Positions 36,258 through 45,164 are shown, numbered from the stretch's first letter. The stretch is DNA of 61,284 nucleotides from Ruminococcus turbiniformis (GCF_020687545.1 NZ_JAJEQX010000025.1:1-61284); one strand, 5' to 3'. The notes: generated by a model not told the origin, from the sequence alone. Made by a program: numbers and translations.

Positions 36258-38606
36258 TTACTTTCTCTTCTTTTTGTTTTTCCTGTTTTTCTTCACGCTG
36301 TTCCCCGCGCTGCCGGCAGAAACACCGTTTCCGGACTCCGCGCTAAGAAGAGCCATCTCTGTCTCTCTTGCAGCCGCATCTGTCCGGATCTTCATCACAT
36401 ACCACAGAGCTCCTGTAATGCACACCGATGTGTAGGCTCCGCAGGCAATACCTACCATCAGCGGCGCCGCGAACTCTTTGATCGAGCTTACTCCAAGCAC
36501 ATAGAGGAACACAACCATGATAAACGTTGTCAGGTTTGTGTAAATGCTTCTCGTCAGTGTCTGAGTGATGCACCGGTCGACAAGCGTCTTCAGCGACTCA
36601 TCTCTGGCCTTCACCTTCAGCTCCTCGCGAATACGGTCGAAGATGACGATCGTCGCATTGATCGAGTAACCGACAATCGTCAGCATACATGCGATAAATG
36701 TACTTCCCACAGACACTCTCGCAATCACATAAAACGCAAGGACTACAAGCACATCATGTACAAGTGCGATAACCGCGCTGGTAGCAAACCGGATGTCCTT
36801 AAACCGGAACCAGATATACAGAAGCATGCAGATCGTAGCGATGACGACTGCCACAACTGCGTCCATGCGCATTTCAGAGCTTACAGTAGAACTGATATTC
36901 TCATAGGTAATCTCCCCTGTCACATTATAATTCTCTGTCATATACTGACTGAATGCCTCACGTTCCTCCAGATCAAGCGTCTGTGTCTTAAATACAACTT
37001 CGTTCGACGCTTCCACTGTCTGCACCTGGATATTGTTGTCGCCGGTGATCTCTTCCAGATCCGGAATCATCTCGCTGTCGACTTCATCCAGTGTGTATGC
37101 CTGGTCAAACGCCACGGTAGTGGAAGTTCCTCCCACAAAGTCGAGGGCGTAATTCATGGCGCCGATCCCCCGTGCGTGGTTCACTCCCATGAACACAAAT
37201 CCGCTCAGGCACATCACAATTGATATAACAAAAAACGCTTTCCTTTTTCCGAGGAAATCGATCGGCTTTCTCGCCGCCTTTTTCCTTCCGTACAGCTTTT
37301 CACTTCGGATGCCGACTGCATAGATAGAATAGATGATCACTCTTGTAATCACAAGAGCAGTAAACATGGACACTACGATACCAAGCGCAAGTGTCTGCGC
37401 GAATCCGCGGACGCTGCCGCTTCCTCTGAGCCACAGTACTGCCGCCGCAATGAGAGTAGTCACATTTCCGTCGATGATGGCGGACATGGCCTTGTGGAAT
37501 CCGGCATTCAGAGAGCTTCTCACCGTATGTCCCGCGGAAAGTTCCTCCTTCACACGGGCAAAAATAATCACATTGGCATCCACGGCCATTCCAATACCCA
37601 GGATGATACCTGCAATACCCGGCAGGGTCAGTGTAATGTCAAACGCATTTAAGAGCACCAGAATCAGTCCCGTGTAGAACACAAGGGCAATGCTGGCTGC
37701 CAGACCCGGAAGCAGATACACAAAGCACATAAACACGCAGACGATCACAAGACCGATGGCGCCTGCCAGAAGGCTCGTGCTGACGGCTTCCTCACCCAAC
37801 TGCGCACCTACGACTCTGGAGCTGATCTCCTCGAGCTCTACGTTCAGTCCGCCCACACGGATGGTGGACGCCAGGTTGTCCGCCTCTTCAAAGCTGGACA
37901 TTCCCGTAATCTGAGCCTGTCCGTTTCCGATCGGCTCCTCCACATTCGGAACGCTGATCAGCTCTCCGTCGTAATAGATGGCGATGCTGTCTTCCCCGTT
38001 GTCGTAGGCTTCCTGTGTGGCGTCGGCAAACTTTTCCGTTCCCTCATCGTTAAAGGTAAGTTCCACCACGTACTGAGCCGCGCCGGTATTCTGATCGCTG
38101 TACGTTCCCGCGCTGGCATTCGCCACGTCGGAACCGGACAGTACGATCGAGCCGTCTTCCTGAAGCTCTTCGATTGTCTTCGTCAGCTCATAGGCTGTCC
38201 CGTCTGCATTGATCGCATAGTTCTCTGTATCATCACTTCCGTAATGTTTGATAAAATACAGAGATCCCGGCTGTCCCAGATCCTTCAGTATCTCATTGGC
38301 GTCCTGGATACCCGGAATCTCAATGCTGATGCGGTTGTCCCCTTCCTGATACGCCTGTGCTTCCGTGCTGTACTGCTCCACACGCCTCTGCATCTTGTAT
38401 ACTGTGTCATCCATATCCTCCTGGGAAGGCGTCTCTCCTTTGACCTGATAGGTGATGCTGACACCGCCCTCCAGGTCCAGACCCAGATTGATATTTCTGG
38501 CAGCTCCCATCCCGTCAGAGTCCAGTCCGTGAATCGTAGTCACTCCCAGAAGAACCATGACGGCAGCCACAAGAATCAGGCTCAATATCCCTTTGCTTTT
38601 CTTCAT
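36258..38606 (-). CDS. secDF: Protein translocase subunit SecDF, fused
   Basis: A 782-residue fusion of SecD and SecF, about 12 transmembrane helices with two large extracytoplasmic domains. SecD motifs include GLDLEGGVSITYQV near residue 45, and the fourth helix region AGIILGIGMAVDANVIIFARVKEEL. The SecF part starts around residue 455 with ALDFVGGTSTTVAF and has SINATIVIFDRIREEL. It uses the proton or sodium gradient to pull secreted proteins out of the SecYEG channel. It follows scfB by 16 bases, so it is probably co-transcribed with the SCIFF genes. The last 40 residues are polar and basic. Confidence 0.95.
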   Translation of the reverse strand: MKKSKGILSLILVAAVMVLLGVTTIHGLDSDGMGAARNINLGLDLEGGVSITYQVKGETPSQEDMDDTVYKMQRRVEQYSTEAQAYQEGDNRISIEIPGIQDANEILKDLGQPGSLYFIKHYGSDDTENYAINADGTAYELTKTIEELQEDGSIVLSGSDVANASAGTYSDQNTGAAQYVVELTFNDEGTEKFADATQEAYDNGEDSIAIYYDGELISVPNVEEPIGNGQAQITGMSSFEEADNLASTIRVGGLNVELEEISSRVVGAQLGEEAVSTSLLAGAIGLVIVCVFMCFVYLLPGLAASIALVFYTGLILVLLNAFDITLTLPGIAGIILGIGMAVDANVIIFARVKEELSAGHTVRSSLNAGFHKAMSAIIDGNVTTLIAAAVLWLRGSGSVRGFAQTLALGIVVSMFTALVITRVIIYSIYAVGIRSEKLYGRKKAARKPIDFLGKRKAFFVISIVMCLSGFVFMGVNHARGIGAMNYALDFVGGTSTTVAFDQAYTLDEVDSEMIPDLEEITGDNNIQVQTVEASNEVVFKTQTLDLEEREAFSQYMTENYNVTGEITYENISSTVSSEMRMDAVVAVVIATICMLLYIWFRFKDIRFATSAVIALVHDVLVVLAFYVIARVSVGSTFIACMLTIVGYSINATIVIFDRIREELKVKARDESLKTLVDRCITQTLTRSIYTNLTTFIMVVFLYVLGVSSIKEFAAPLMVGIACGAYTSVCITGALWYVMKIRTDAAARETEMALLSAESGNGVSAGSAGNSVKKNRKNKKKRK

Positions 38607-38622
38607 GACTCAACGTCCTTTC

Positions 38623-40029
38623 TTATTCCGCGGCCCGCATATCAGCCAGCGCCGCTTTTATCATAATCGCGCATTCAACACGCTTGCGCTCCATCTCACA
38701 GCTCACCTCGTATGTATCGTTGATCGTGTGATGGAATTTATAAGAGTTTGCCATGCAGCCGCCGCTGCAGTAAAATCTGGCAAAACATTTTCTGCAGCTT
38801 TCCTTTGAATACACGCTGCATCCGCGGAATTCATCCGCCAGCTCCGGCTTCGTGATTCCCTCGTCCACATTTCCCATGAGGAACTCTTCCTGTCCCACGA
38901 ACTGGTGGCACGGATACAGGTCTCCCCACGGAGTCACCGCCAGATACTCGGTTCCCGAACCGCAGCCTGAAAGCCGCTTGGACACACAGGGACCGCCCTC
39001 CAGATCGATCATAAAGTGGAAGAATGTAAATCCTCTTCCTTCCCTCTCCCGGTCTACCATGATCTTCGCCAGTTTGTCATACTCCTCAAAAATCGCCGGA
39101 AGGTCTTCCTTTCGGATCGCATACGGATCCGTGTCGTCTCCCACGACCGGTTCGATGGAAATCTGCTCGAATCCCAGCTCGGCAAAGTGCAGCACGTCAT
39201 TGGAAAAGTCCAGGTTGTTTCTCGTAAATGTGCCGCGGATGTAGTATTTCTGCTGCTTTCTGCTCTCGGCAAGTTTCTGGAACTTCGGCACGATCAGATC
39301 GTAGCTGCCTTTGCCGTTCCGGAACGGTCTCATTTTGTCGTTGACTTCCTTTCGTCCGTCCAGACTCAGCACGACATTATCCATTTCGCGGTTTAAAAAC
39401 TCCTGAATCTCATCGTTTAAAAGCACGCCGTTTGTGGTAAGCGTAAACCGGAAATGCTTGTCATGGATCTTTTCCTGCTCCCGGCCGTATGCCACCAGGT
39501 CTTTTACAACCTGCCAGTTCATCAGCGGTTCTCCCCCGAAGAAATCCACCTCCAGGTTGCGCCGCTTCCCAGAATTTGCAATCAAGAAGTCCAGCGCCTT
39601 CCTTCCCACTTCGTAGGACATCAGCGCCCTGCGGCCGTGGTACTCGCCCTCCTCGGCGAAACAGTATCTGCACGCCAGATTACAGTCATGCGCGATATGA
39701 AGGCACAGCGCCTTGACCACTGTCTTTCTCTGTTTTACCTCGCCGATGAAATCTTCATATACATCCCGTGTAAACAGCCTTCCCTCTTCCGTCAGAGTGA
39801 TGACCGCCTCCAGAATATCTCTGATATCTTCCTTCGCGTATTTCTCTCCGAATTCCTTCCCGAGATATGCGGCGGTTTCCGGAGCCTTCAGCGTCTCCGC
39901 CGTATGAAATTCATTCTGTCTCTCCAGCGCTCCGATCACATCGTATGCCTCTTTATCAACCACATGGACAGCACCGCTGTTCACGTCGAGAACAATATTA
40001 TATCCGTTGTTCTGATACAGATGTATCAC
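38623..40029 (-). CDS. scfB: SCIFF peptide radical SAM maturase
   Basis: A 468-residue radical SAM enzyme. The cluster motif CNLACRYC places cysteines at 116, 120 and 123, and a C-terminal SPASM domain has CSVYSKESCRKCFARFYCSGGC for auxiliary clusters. An N-terminal RRE-like region binds the precursor leader. It forms thioether links from Cys to Thr in the SCIFF peptide encoded just upstream. The start is a GTG at 40029 (GAGAGG seven bases upstream); the overlapping ATG at 40031 is followed at once by a stop. This pair is nearly universal in Clostridia, but the role of the mature peptide is unknown. Confidence 0.94.
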   Translation of the reverse strand: MIHLYQNNGYNIVLDVNSGAVHVVDKEAYDVIGALERQNEFHTAETLKAPETAAYLGKEFGEKYAKEDIRDILEAVITLTEEGRLFTRDVYEDFIGEVKQRKTVVKALCLHIAHDCNLACRYCFAEEGEYHGRRALMSYEVGRKALDFLIANSGKRRNLEVDFFGGEPLMNWQVVKDLVAYGREQEKIHDKHFRFTLTTNGVLLNDEIQEFLNREMDNVVLSLDGRKEVNDKMRPFRNGKGSYDLIVPKFQKLAESRKQQKYYIRGTFTRNNLDFSNDVLHFAELGFEQISIEPVVGDDTDPYAIRKEDLPAIFEEYDKLAKIMVDREREGRGFTFFHFMIDLEGGPCVSKRLSGCGSGTEYLAVTPWGDLYPCHQFVGQEEFLMGNVDEGITKPELADEFRGCSVYSKESCRKCFARFYCSGGCMANSYKFHHTINDTYEVSCEMERKRVECAIMIKAALADMRAAE

Positions 40030-40097
40030 ATGAGTACCTCTCTTTCCTTTTTCCTGCTCACAAGCGGGCGCTCTGTCTGCGGGTACGCAACATGCAT

Positions 40098-40127
40098 AAG
40101 GCAGCGGCCTTATACGACCGCTGCCTT
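40098..40127 (-). other. Hairpin between scfA and scfB
   Basis: A perfect 10-bp GC-rich stem (AAGGCAGCGG / CCGCTGCCTT) with a 10-base loop in the scfA-scfB spacer. There is no T run on the minus strand. It could cause partial termination or protect the scfA message, giving more peptide than enzyme. Confidence 0.55.
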
Positions 40128-40161
40128 TCCCCCTTGTTCTCTTGTGCCTGCGATTCTATTC

Positions 40162-40305
40162 TTACTTTCTGTTTTCGCAGGTCTGATTTCCTACTGTGCA
40201 TGATGTCTTGCAAGCAGACTGACATGAAGTCTGGCACTCGCCGCATCCGCCTTTTTTCACTGTATTGTTTAATGTCTGTGTATTTAATGTCTTAATGTGT
40301 TTCAT
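40162..40305 (-). CDS. scfA: SCIFF six-cysteine RiPP precursor peptide
   Basis: A 47-residue peptide, MKHIKTLNTQTLNNTVKKGG followed by a core with Cys at 21, 24, 28, 32, 36 and 43 interleaved with Ser and Thr. This is the 'six cysteines in forty-five' family, a conserved RiPP precursor of Clostridia matured by the radical SAM enzyme encoded immediately downstream. The ATG at 40305 is preceded by AGGAGGACAGCTC, a strong ribosome site, and a promoter is visible at 40351-40379. Confidence 0.95.
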   Translation of the reverse strand: MKHIKTLNTQTLNNTVKKGGCGECQTSCQSACKTSCTVGNQTCENRK

Positions 40306-40350
40306 GAGCTGTCCTCCTACCTGTTTCATATTTGCTCGTTTGCTCGTAAC

Positions 40351-40379
40351 ATTATATCACAGGCACGGACGTTTTTAAA
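40351..40379 (-). promoter_or_regulatory. Predicted promoter of scfA
   Basis: On the minus strand TATAAT (40356-40351) is preceded by TG one base upstream, making an extended -10, with a weak TTTAAA (40379-40374) 17 bases further. It would start transcription about 40 bases before the scfA ATG. Confidence 0.6.
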
Positions 40380-40393
40380 GCCCTTTTTTGCTT

Positions 40394-40795
40394 TTACGAA
40401 ACCATGCCTCCGAGCATTCCGCCTCCCGCGCACAGAAGAAACGAAGTCGCCAGACTGACCGGTTCCGCCTGCAGGGAATGATACACTCCCAGAGAGATCA
40501 GCATAAGAAGCACAAAATAGACCGCTCCCGCAAGAAGTCCCCACAGAAACTTTCTCACCTTCATCAGCTTGCCCAGCACGAACCCGCCGGAAAACGTAGA
40601 GATCACATAGATCAGTATGATTCCCGCATTCACATTCTCTTCGCTCAGTCCGGCCTTGTAGAGAAGCAGCGTCAGTACAAGGAGAAGAATCCCCGTTACA
40701 ATGTAAGCGCAAAGAAGCGCCTTTACGATCCGCAGCGCCACCCTGTCGGCTCCCGGTCTTTCCGCTTCCGGCCGTCCGCCCGATTTTCCTGCCAT
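40394..40795 (-). CDS. TIGR04086-family membrane protein
   Basis: A 133-residue membrane protein with four helices, a charged N-terminus (about 20 residues), and a Gly-rich last helix (LLCAGGGMLGGMVS). Length, topology and position next to scfA match the TIGR04086 family of Clostridia, which is often found beside SCIFF or SecDF genes. No function is known. The 186 bases between it and spoVT show no further gene. Confidence 0.75.
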   Translation of the reverse strand: MAGKSGGRPEAERPGADRVALRIVKALLCAYIVTGILLLVLTLLLYKAGLSEENVNAGIILIYVISTFSGGFVLGKLMKVRKFLWGLLAGAVYFVLLMLISLGVYHSLQAEPVSLATSFLLCAGGGMLGGMVS

Positions 40796-40981
40796 ATCAG
40801 TTTTCCTCCCGAATTCAGACCTGTCTGTTGATACCGTTCACGGAACCCGCCGCCTGAAATCACCGGAAGTGCCAAAAGGCACATTCCGGGATTGTAAGCG
40901 GCGGATGTTTTCCGTCTGATAAAGCATATGTTTGTCCGGGCATGTTTATGACTATCCGGCGCCGGAATTCCCCGTCTCAGT

Positions 40982-41524
40982 TCACCCCATCTGCCGTCCA
41001 AGGAAATCGGCGGCACTGTACGCCACCCTCTGCTCCACCTCTCCGAACTTTTTTCTGTCATCCCGGTTAAGAAGAACGACAGAGCCGATCACATCTCCCT
41101 CACAGATAATCGGACAAATCGCTTCGTCCTGATATTCCTTCATATCCGGTGTTATCTTTATATAGGAGGAATCACTGCTTTCCGCAAGTACCTGGCCTCT
41201 GTTCCTCAGAAGCTGTTCCAGCTCCCTGCAGATAAACTGATCCTGCAGGTCTTTCTTCCCTGTTCCCGAGGCCGCAATCACCTGATCCGTATCCGTAATG
41301 CACACCGTACACCCGAGTGTCTGGGAGAGGCTCTCTGCATACAGCTTTGCCAGTGTTCCCAGCTCACCGATGGGAGAATATTTTTTCAGTATGATCTCTC
41401 CCTCTCGGTCCGTAAAAATTTCCAGCGGGTCCCCCTCTCGGATACGGAGCGTTCTCCTGATTTCCTTCGGAATGACGACACGCCCCAGATCGTCAATTCT
41501 TCTCACAATTCCTGTCGCTTTCAT
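40982..41524 (-). CDS. spoVT: Stage V sporulation regulator SpoVT
   Basis: A 180-residue AbrB-type regulator. Residues 1-50 are the swapped-hairpin DNA-binding domain (MKATGIVRRIDDLGRVVIPKE, with EIRRTLRIREGDPLEIF), and residues 55-178 are a GAF domain. In Bacillus it acts in the forespore under sigma-G to tune late genes and spore germination. ATG at 41524 follows GGAGG after nine bases. A sigma-G-like promoter lies at 41583-41612 and the ribosome site is inside a long hairpin (41526-41608). Confidence 0.94.
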   Translation of the reverse strand: MKATGIVRRIDDLGRVVIPKEIRRTLRIREGDPLEIFTDREGEIILKKYSPIGELGTLAKLYAESLSQTLGCTVCITDTDQVIAASGTGKKDLQDQFICRELEQLLRNRGQVLAESSDSSYIKITPDMKEYQDEAICPIICEGDVIGSVVLLNRDDRKKFGEVEQRVAYSAADFLGRQMG

Positions 41525-41525
41525 A

Positions 41526-41608
41526 TAAAAAACCTCCGTTTTACAAACATCTGCACAAATCACTTTTTTCTGTCATTAAATGTAGTATCTGTAAAACGAA
41601 GGTTTTTA
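41526..41608 (-). promoter_or_regulatory. Long inverted repeat covering the spoVT ribosome site
   Basis: Two 18-base arms (41608-41591 and 41543-41526) pair with only one G-U across a 47-base loop. The 3' arm contains the GGAGG of spoVT and ends in a T run. It may be the terminator of the upstream Na/Pi gene, and in a read-through transcript it would hide the spoVT ribosome site. Confidence 0.65.
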
Positions 41609-41612
41609 TTCA
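41583..41612 (-). promoter_or_regulatory. Predicted sigma-G-type promoter of spoVT
   Basis: On the minus strand TGAATA (41612-41607) and GATACTA (41589-41583) are separated by 17 bases, against the sigma-G consensus TGMATA-N17/18-CATACTA. The -35 overlaps the stop codon of the Na/Pi gene. Transcripts from here start inside the hairpin loop and so lack its 5' arm. Confidence 0.7.
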
Positions 41613-43241
41613 GTTCATCTCATTGTACTGCTCCGCGATATTGAGCATATGGTCTCCCATTCTCTCAAAGTCCGTGAGGACCTCCGAAAAGACGATTCCG
41701 CTCTGCGGCTTGCATTTTCCTTTTTTCAGGCGCTGCATCTGCTTTTTCAGATATTTGTCTCTCATACCGTCTGTCTTCTGTTCATACACAACCGCCTGAC
41801 TGAGCACCTTCTCGCATTCCGCCGGTTCCGTACTCCGGATGTTGTCCAGCGAGGCGAGAGTCTGCTTTTTCATCTCCTCGAGTTCTTCCAGCACATTGTC
41901 GGAGAACCGAAGATCCCACTTTTTCATATCATCCGCATATTCCGCAATATTCACCGCATGATCGCCGATCCGCTCCAGATTGCTTATCACCGTATAATAT
42001 CCGTTTATTTTCCGGGAATCTGCGGCATTCTGCTCACCGGCCATAAGCGAAACGATATACTCCGTAATTCCCTTGTTAAGGAAATCAATATATTCTTCTC
42101 TCTCTTCGACTTTTTTCCTGGCCTTTTCATTATAACTGATCAGTGTGTCAAAAGCGTCCCGGATATTTTTTGATACCATATCGATCATCCGCTCCGTCTC
42201 CTCTCTTACCTGAGAAAGCGCGACCGCACTGTTTCCTATGGCATAGGATGACTCAAACGGCCTTATATATTTCAGACGAAGCTCTTCATCATCGTCTTTC
42301 TTGCTGTCAGGCAGGATTCTCTCTGCCGCCTTCGCCATATAAGAACCAAAAGGCAGAAGAATCAGCGTCGTGACAATGTTGAATATCGTATGCGCGTTTG
42401 CGATCTGCGCCACCGGATCTCCGGGTGTAAGCGACTCTACCCAGTCCACATAGGCCGGTACGGTAATACACAGCGTAGTAAAAATCGTCGTTCCTATGAT
42501 ATTAAACATCAGGTGGATAATCGTCGTTCTCTTCGCGTTCACCTTCATCCCGATCGATGCAAGCACCGCCGTGATACATGTACCGATGTTCTGCCCGAAC
42601 AGAACATACACCGCGCTTGAAAGCGGGATCATCCCGGTTGCCGCCAGCGCCTGAAGGATGCCTACCGACGCGGAGGAAGACTGAATGATCGCGGTAAATA
42701 CGGCTCCTACAAGAATACCGAGGAACGGATTGCTGAACTCTGTCATCAGACTGAGAAACGCCTCTGATTCCTGAAGCGGCTCCATCGCTGCCCCCATCAT
42801 ATCCATTCCCATGAAGAGAATTCCAAGCCCGGCAAGGATGCTGCTGATATGGTGTACCTGTTCACTTTTCACAAACATCATTGCCCCGACGCCGAGGATG
42901 GCAAAAAGAGGCGCAATCGCCCCGATGTCAAGCGCGATGAGCTGTCCGGTGATGGTTGTACCGATATTGGCACCCATAATGATCCATACAGCCTGCTTCA
43001 GCGTCATAAGACCGGAATTTACAAATCCCACCACCATAACCGTCGTCGCAGAGGAAGACTGAATCACAGCTGTGATTCCCGCACCGACAAGCACACCCTT
43101 GATCCGGTTGGAAGTCAGTTTTTCCAGAATTGATTTCATCTTGTTTCCTGCGGCAGCCTCCAGCCCCGCGCTCATCATCTGCATTCCATACAAAAACAGG
43201 GCAAGTCCGCCCAGCAAAGCGAGTAAATCCGCTATTCCCAT
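41610..43241 (-). CDS. Na+/phosphate cotransporter with PhoU-like tail
   Basis: A 543-residue NptA-type transporter. The repeated membrane half-sites GITAVIQSSSATTVMVVGFV and GAVFTAIIQSSSASVGILQA, with their QSSSA motifs, are the substrate-binding signature of the PNaS family. The last 200 residues form a PhoU-like helical domain, probably regulatory. It takes up phosphate with sodium. ATG at 43241 follows AAAGGAG. Upstream is a sigma-A-like promoter and a tandem array resembling a Pho box, in line with phosphate control. Confidence 0.93.
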   Translation of the reverse strand: MGIADLLALLGGLALFLYGMQMMSAGLEAAAGNKMKSILEKLTSNRIKGVLVGAGITAVIQSSSATTVMVVGFVNSGLMTLKQAVWIIMGANIGTTITGQLIALDIGAIAPLFAILGVGAMMFVKSEQVHHISSILAGLGILFMGMDMMGAAMEPLQESEAFLSLMTEFSNPFLGILVGAVFTAIIQSSSASVGILQALAATGMIPLSSAVYVLFGQNIGTCITAVLASIGMKVNAKRTTIIHLMFNIIGTTIFTTLCITVPAYVDWVESLTPGDPVAQIANAHTIFNIVTTLILLPFGSYMAKAAERILPDSKKDDDEELRLKYIRPFESSYAIGNSAVALSQVREETERMIDMVSKNIRDAFDTLISYNEKARKKVEEREEYIDFLNKGITEYIVSLMAGEQNAADSRKINGYYTVISNLERIGDHAVNIAEYADDMKKWDLRFSDNVLEELEEMKKQTLASLDNIRSTEPAECEKVLSQAVVYEQKTDGMRDKYLKKQMQRLKKGKCKPQSGIVFSEVLTDFERMGDHMLNIAEQYNEMN

Positions 43242-43330
43242 TCCTTTTCTCCTTTGTAATAAACACTGCCGGTTCTTGGTTTTCAGAATCATATTCTTTC
43301 TCTCAAAAGAAAAGAACACGCTGTTTTTAA

Positions 43331-43358
43331 AGTATCACGCTGCAGATCATACTGTCAA
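43331..43358 (-). promoter_or_regulatory. Predicted promoter of the Na/Pi cotransporter gene
   Basis: On the minus strand TTGACA (43358-43353) and GATACT (43336-43331) are 16 bases apart. The -10 is imperfect, which fits an activated promoter. Confidence 0.6.
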
Positions 43359-43366
43359 TGTGTATT

Positions 43367-43415
43367 TTTACGTTTTTTTAACTTTTCCTTACATTATTTT
43401 AACGTATTTTTTACC
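43367..43415. promoter_or_regulatory. Tandem PhoP-box-like array
   Basis: On the plus strand, TTTACG, TTAACT, CTTACA, TTAACG and TTTACC begin at 43367, 43378, 43388, 43399 and 43410, so almost exactly one helical turn (11, 10, 11, 11 bases) apart. This is the arrangement of the Gram-positive PhoP consensus TT(A/T/C)ACA. It lies just upstream of the -35 of the Na/Pi cotransporter gene. Confidence 0.65.
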
Positions 43416-43469
43416 TGTGTGCCGGCCTGTTCTTTTCCGTCTCTCTTTTTATTCTTCCTGCTGATCTGC

Positions 43470-43498
43470 TTGAAATAAAGAATCTGTTCTGTTAAAAT
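43470..43498 (+). promoter_or_regulatory. Predicted promoter of pduL
   Basis: TTGAAA at 43470-43475 and TAAAAT at 43493-43498, with a 17-base spacer, about 70 bases before the pduL ATG. The 43242-43567 gap holds this promoter, the divergent Na/Pi promoter and the Pho-box-like array, and no gene. Confidence 0.65.
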
Positions 43499-43567
43499 TT
43501 AAAAGATGACCGTGTGAAACACAGTTTATACAGGAATACAGCGTCAGTATACAAGGGAGTGGAAAAA

Positions 43568-44209
43568 ATGAGTCTTAAGATACCGATTGAGACTTCTGCC
43601 AGACATATTCATATCACACAGGAGGATTTTGAGATTCTGTTCGGTCAGGGGACAAAGCCTACGTTTGCCAAAGAACTGAGCCAGCCGGGCCAGTATGCGT
43701 GCAAAGAGCGGCTCACTGTAGCGGGCCCGAAGGGCAGATTTGAAAAAGTTGTCATCCTCGGCCCGTGCAGAAGCGAAACACAGGTAGAGATCTCCGTCAC
43801 GGACGCGCGGCGTCTCGGCATCAAAAGCGTGATCCGCCAGTCCGGCGATCTGGATGGCACACCGGGATGCACCCTCATCGGTCCGAAAGGGAAAATCGAA
43901 CTGAGCAGAGGCGTCATCGTTGCCAAACGGCATATCCACATGACCCCTGTGGATGCCATCCGTGCTCATGTAAAGGACAACGACATTGTCTTCGTCATTA
44001 CGACGAGTTACGAACGCTCCCTGATTTTTTCGGACGTTGTCGTACGCGTCAGCCCGTCCTATTCTCTTGCCATGCATGTGGACACGGACGAAGCCAACGC
44101 TTTCGCCAACGAGGACAATCCCACCGGCGTTATTCTCAAACTGTTCAACGGCCACACTTACAGTCTGCAGACCTGGGCAGACGAACTTCAGGCCGGCATT
44201 CACCGGTAA
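43568..44209 (+). CDS. pduL: PduL-type phosphate acyltransferase
   Basis: A 213-residue PduL phosphotransacylase. The two zinc-binding histidine motifs SARHIHIT (residues about 9-16) and AKRHIHMTP (about 118-126) are intact. It swaps CoA and phosphate on acetyl- or propanoyl groups, giving acyl phosphate for ATP formation. There is no long N-terminal extension to act as an encapsulation peptide and no microcompartment genes nearby, so it probably acts in the cytosol as a Pta substitute. ATG at 43568 follows GGGAGTGGAAAAA. A carboxylate/auxin-efflux-type carrier gene follows. Confidence 0.92.
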   Translation: MSLKIPIETSARHIHITQEDFEILFGQGTKPTFAKELSQPGQYACKERLTVAGPKGRFEKVVILGPCRSETQVEISVTDARRLGIKSVIRQSGDLDGTPGCTLIGPKGKIELSRGVIVAKRHIHMTPVDAIRAHVKDNDIVFVITTSYERSLIFSDVVVRVSPSYSLAMHVDTDEANAFANEDNPTGVILKLFNGHTYSLQTWADELQAGIHR

Positions 44210-44246
44210 AGACAGCAAGAATTTAAATGAAACGGAGTCACCGCTT

Positions 44247-45164
44247 ATGTTTATGCTGATTTTTGAGCAGCTCGTGAAGATGTTTTTCATTATGCTGCTC
44301 GCAGTTTTCTGCTTTAAAATTAAACTTGTAAACCAGGAGGGAAACAGCACGCTCTCCAATCTCCTGCTCCTCGTTGTCAACCCTTGTGTCGTGCTGGCAT
44401 CCTTTCAGATCGAATATGACCCGGCGCTTGTGACTGGTCTGCTCCTCTCTTTTCTGGCAGCAGCCATAACCCATATCGCGGCAATTATAATCTCTTCTCT
44501 GTTCATCCGGAAAGGAAGCAGCCCGGACTATGGTATCGAACGGTTCAACGCAGTCTACTCCAACTGCGGATTTATCGGAATTCCGCTGATCCGCAGCGTA
44601 CTCGGAGATACCGGCGTTTTCTATCTGACCGCGTACATCGTCATATTCAACCTTTTTTCATGGACGCACGGTGTCCTTCTCATGGAGAAAAAATATTCCG
44701 CGAAAAACTTAAAACAGGGGCTTCTCTCGCCGATGTTCGTCTGCTCGATCATCGCTGTGATACTGTTCTTCCTGCGGTTCCGGATTCCATCCCTTATACT
44801 GGATCCGATCAACTATATTTCGGATATGAACACACCGCTCGCCATGATGATCGCAGGATTTTCCGTCGCCCAGGCGGATCTGAAAGCACTGTGCCGGAAA
44901 ACACGGCTTTACTATGCATCCGCAGCGCGGCTGATCATCGTTCCAATCCTGGTTATCCCGGTTCTGGCAGTTCTTCCTCTGCCGCGCACCGTCGCCCTTA
45001 CAACGCTGATTGCGGCGGCGTGTCCTGCCTCTGCAACCGGTACGATGATGGCAATCCGCTATAAACAGAATTACACCTATTCCTCTGAAATTTTCGCGAT
45101 GACAACTGTGCTGTCTGTCATCACCCTTCCGATGGTTGTCCTGGTGGCGGAAAACTTTCTCTGA
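44247..45164 (+). CDS. AEC-family transporter
   Basis: A 305-residue membrane protein with about ten helices of the auxin efflux carrier/bile-acid-like fold. The broken-helix motif NCGFIGIPLIRSVLG near residue 108 is characteristic, as is the C-terminal ACPASATGTMMA. Bacterial members move carboxylates such as malate or malonate. Coming 37 bases after pduL, it could export an organic acid end product, but this is inference. ATG at 44247 follows GGAG at ten bases. Confidence 0.88.
   Translation: MFMLIFEQLVKMFFIMLLAVFCFKIKLVNQEGNSTLSNLLLLVVNPCVVLASFQIEYDPALVTGLLLSFLAAAITHIAAIIISSLFIRKGSSPDYGIERFNAVYSNCGFIGIPLIRSVLGDTGVFYLTAYIVIFNLFSWTHGVLLMEKKYSAKNLKQGLLSPMFVCSIIAVILFFLRFRIPSLILDPINYISDMNTPLAMMIAGFSVAQADLKALCRKTRLYYASAARLIIVPILVIPVLAVLPLPRTVALTTLIAAACPASATGTMMAIRYKQNYTYSSEIFAMTTVLSVITLPMVVLVAENFL

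Noticed and set aside
35955..37223. Open frame of 422 residues on the plus strand
   Set aside because: It runs antisense across the recJ start, a terminator and secDF, is rich in His, Arg and Cys as shadow frames are, and has no ribosome site.
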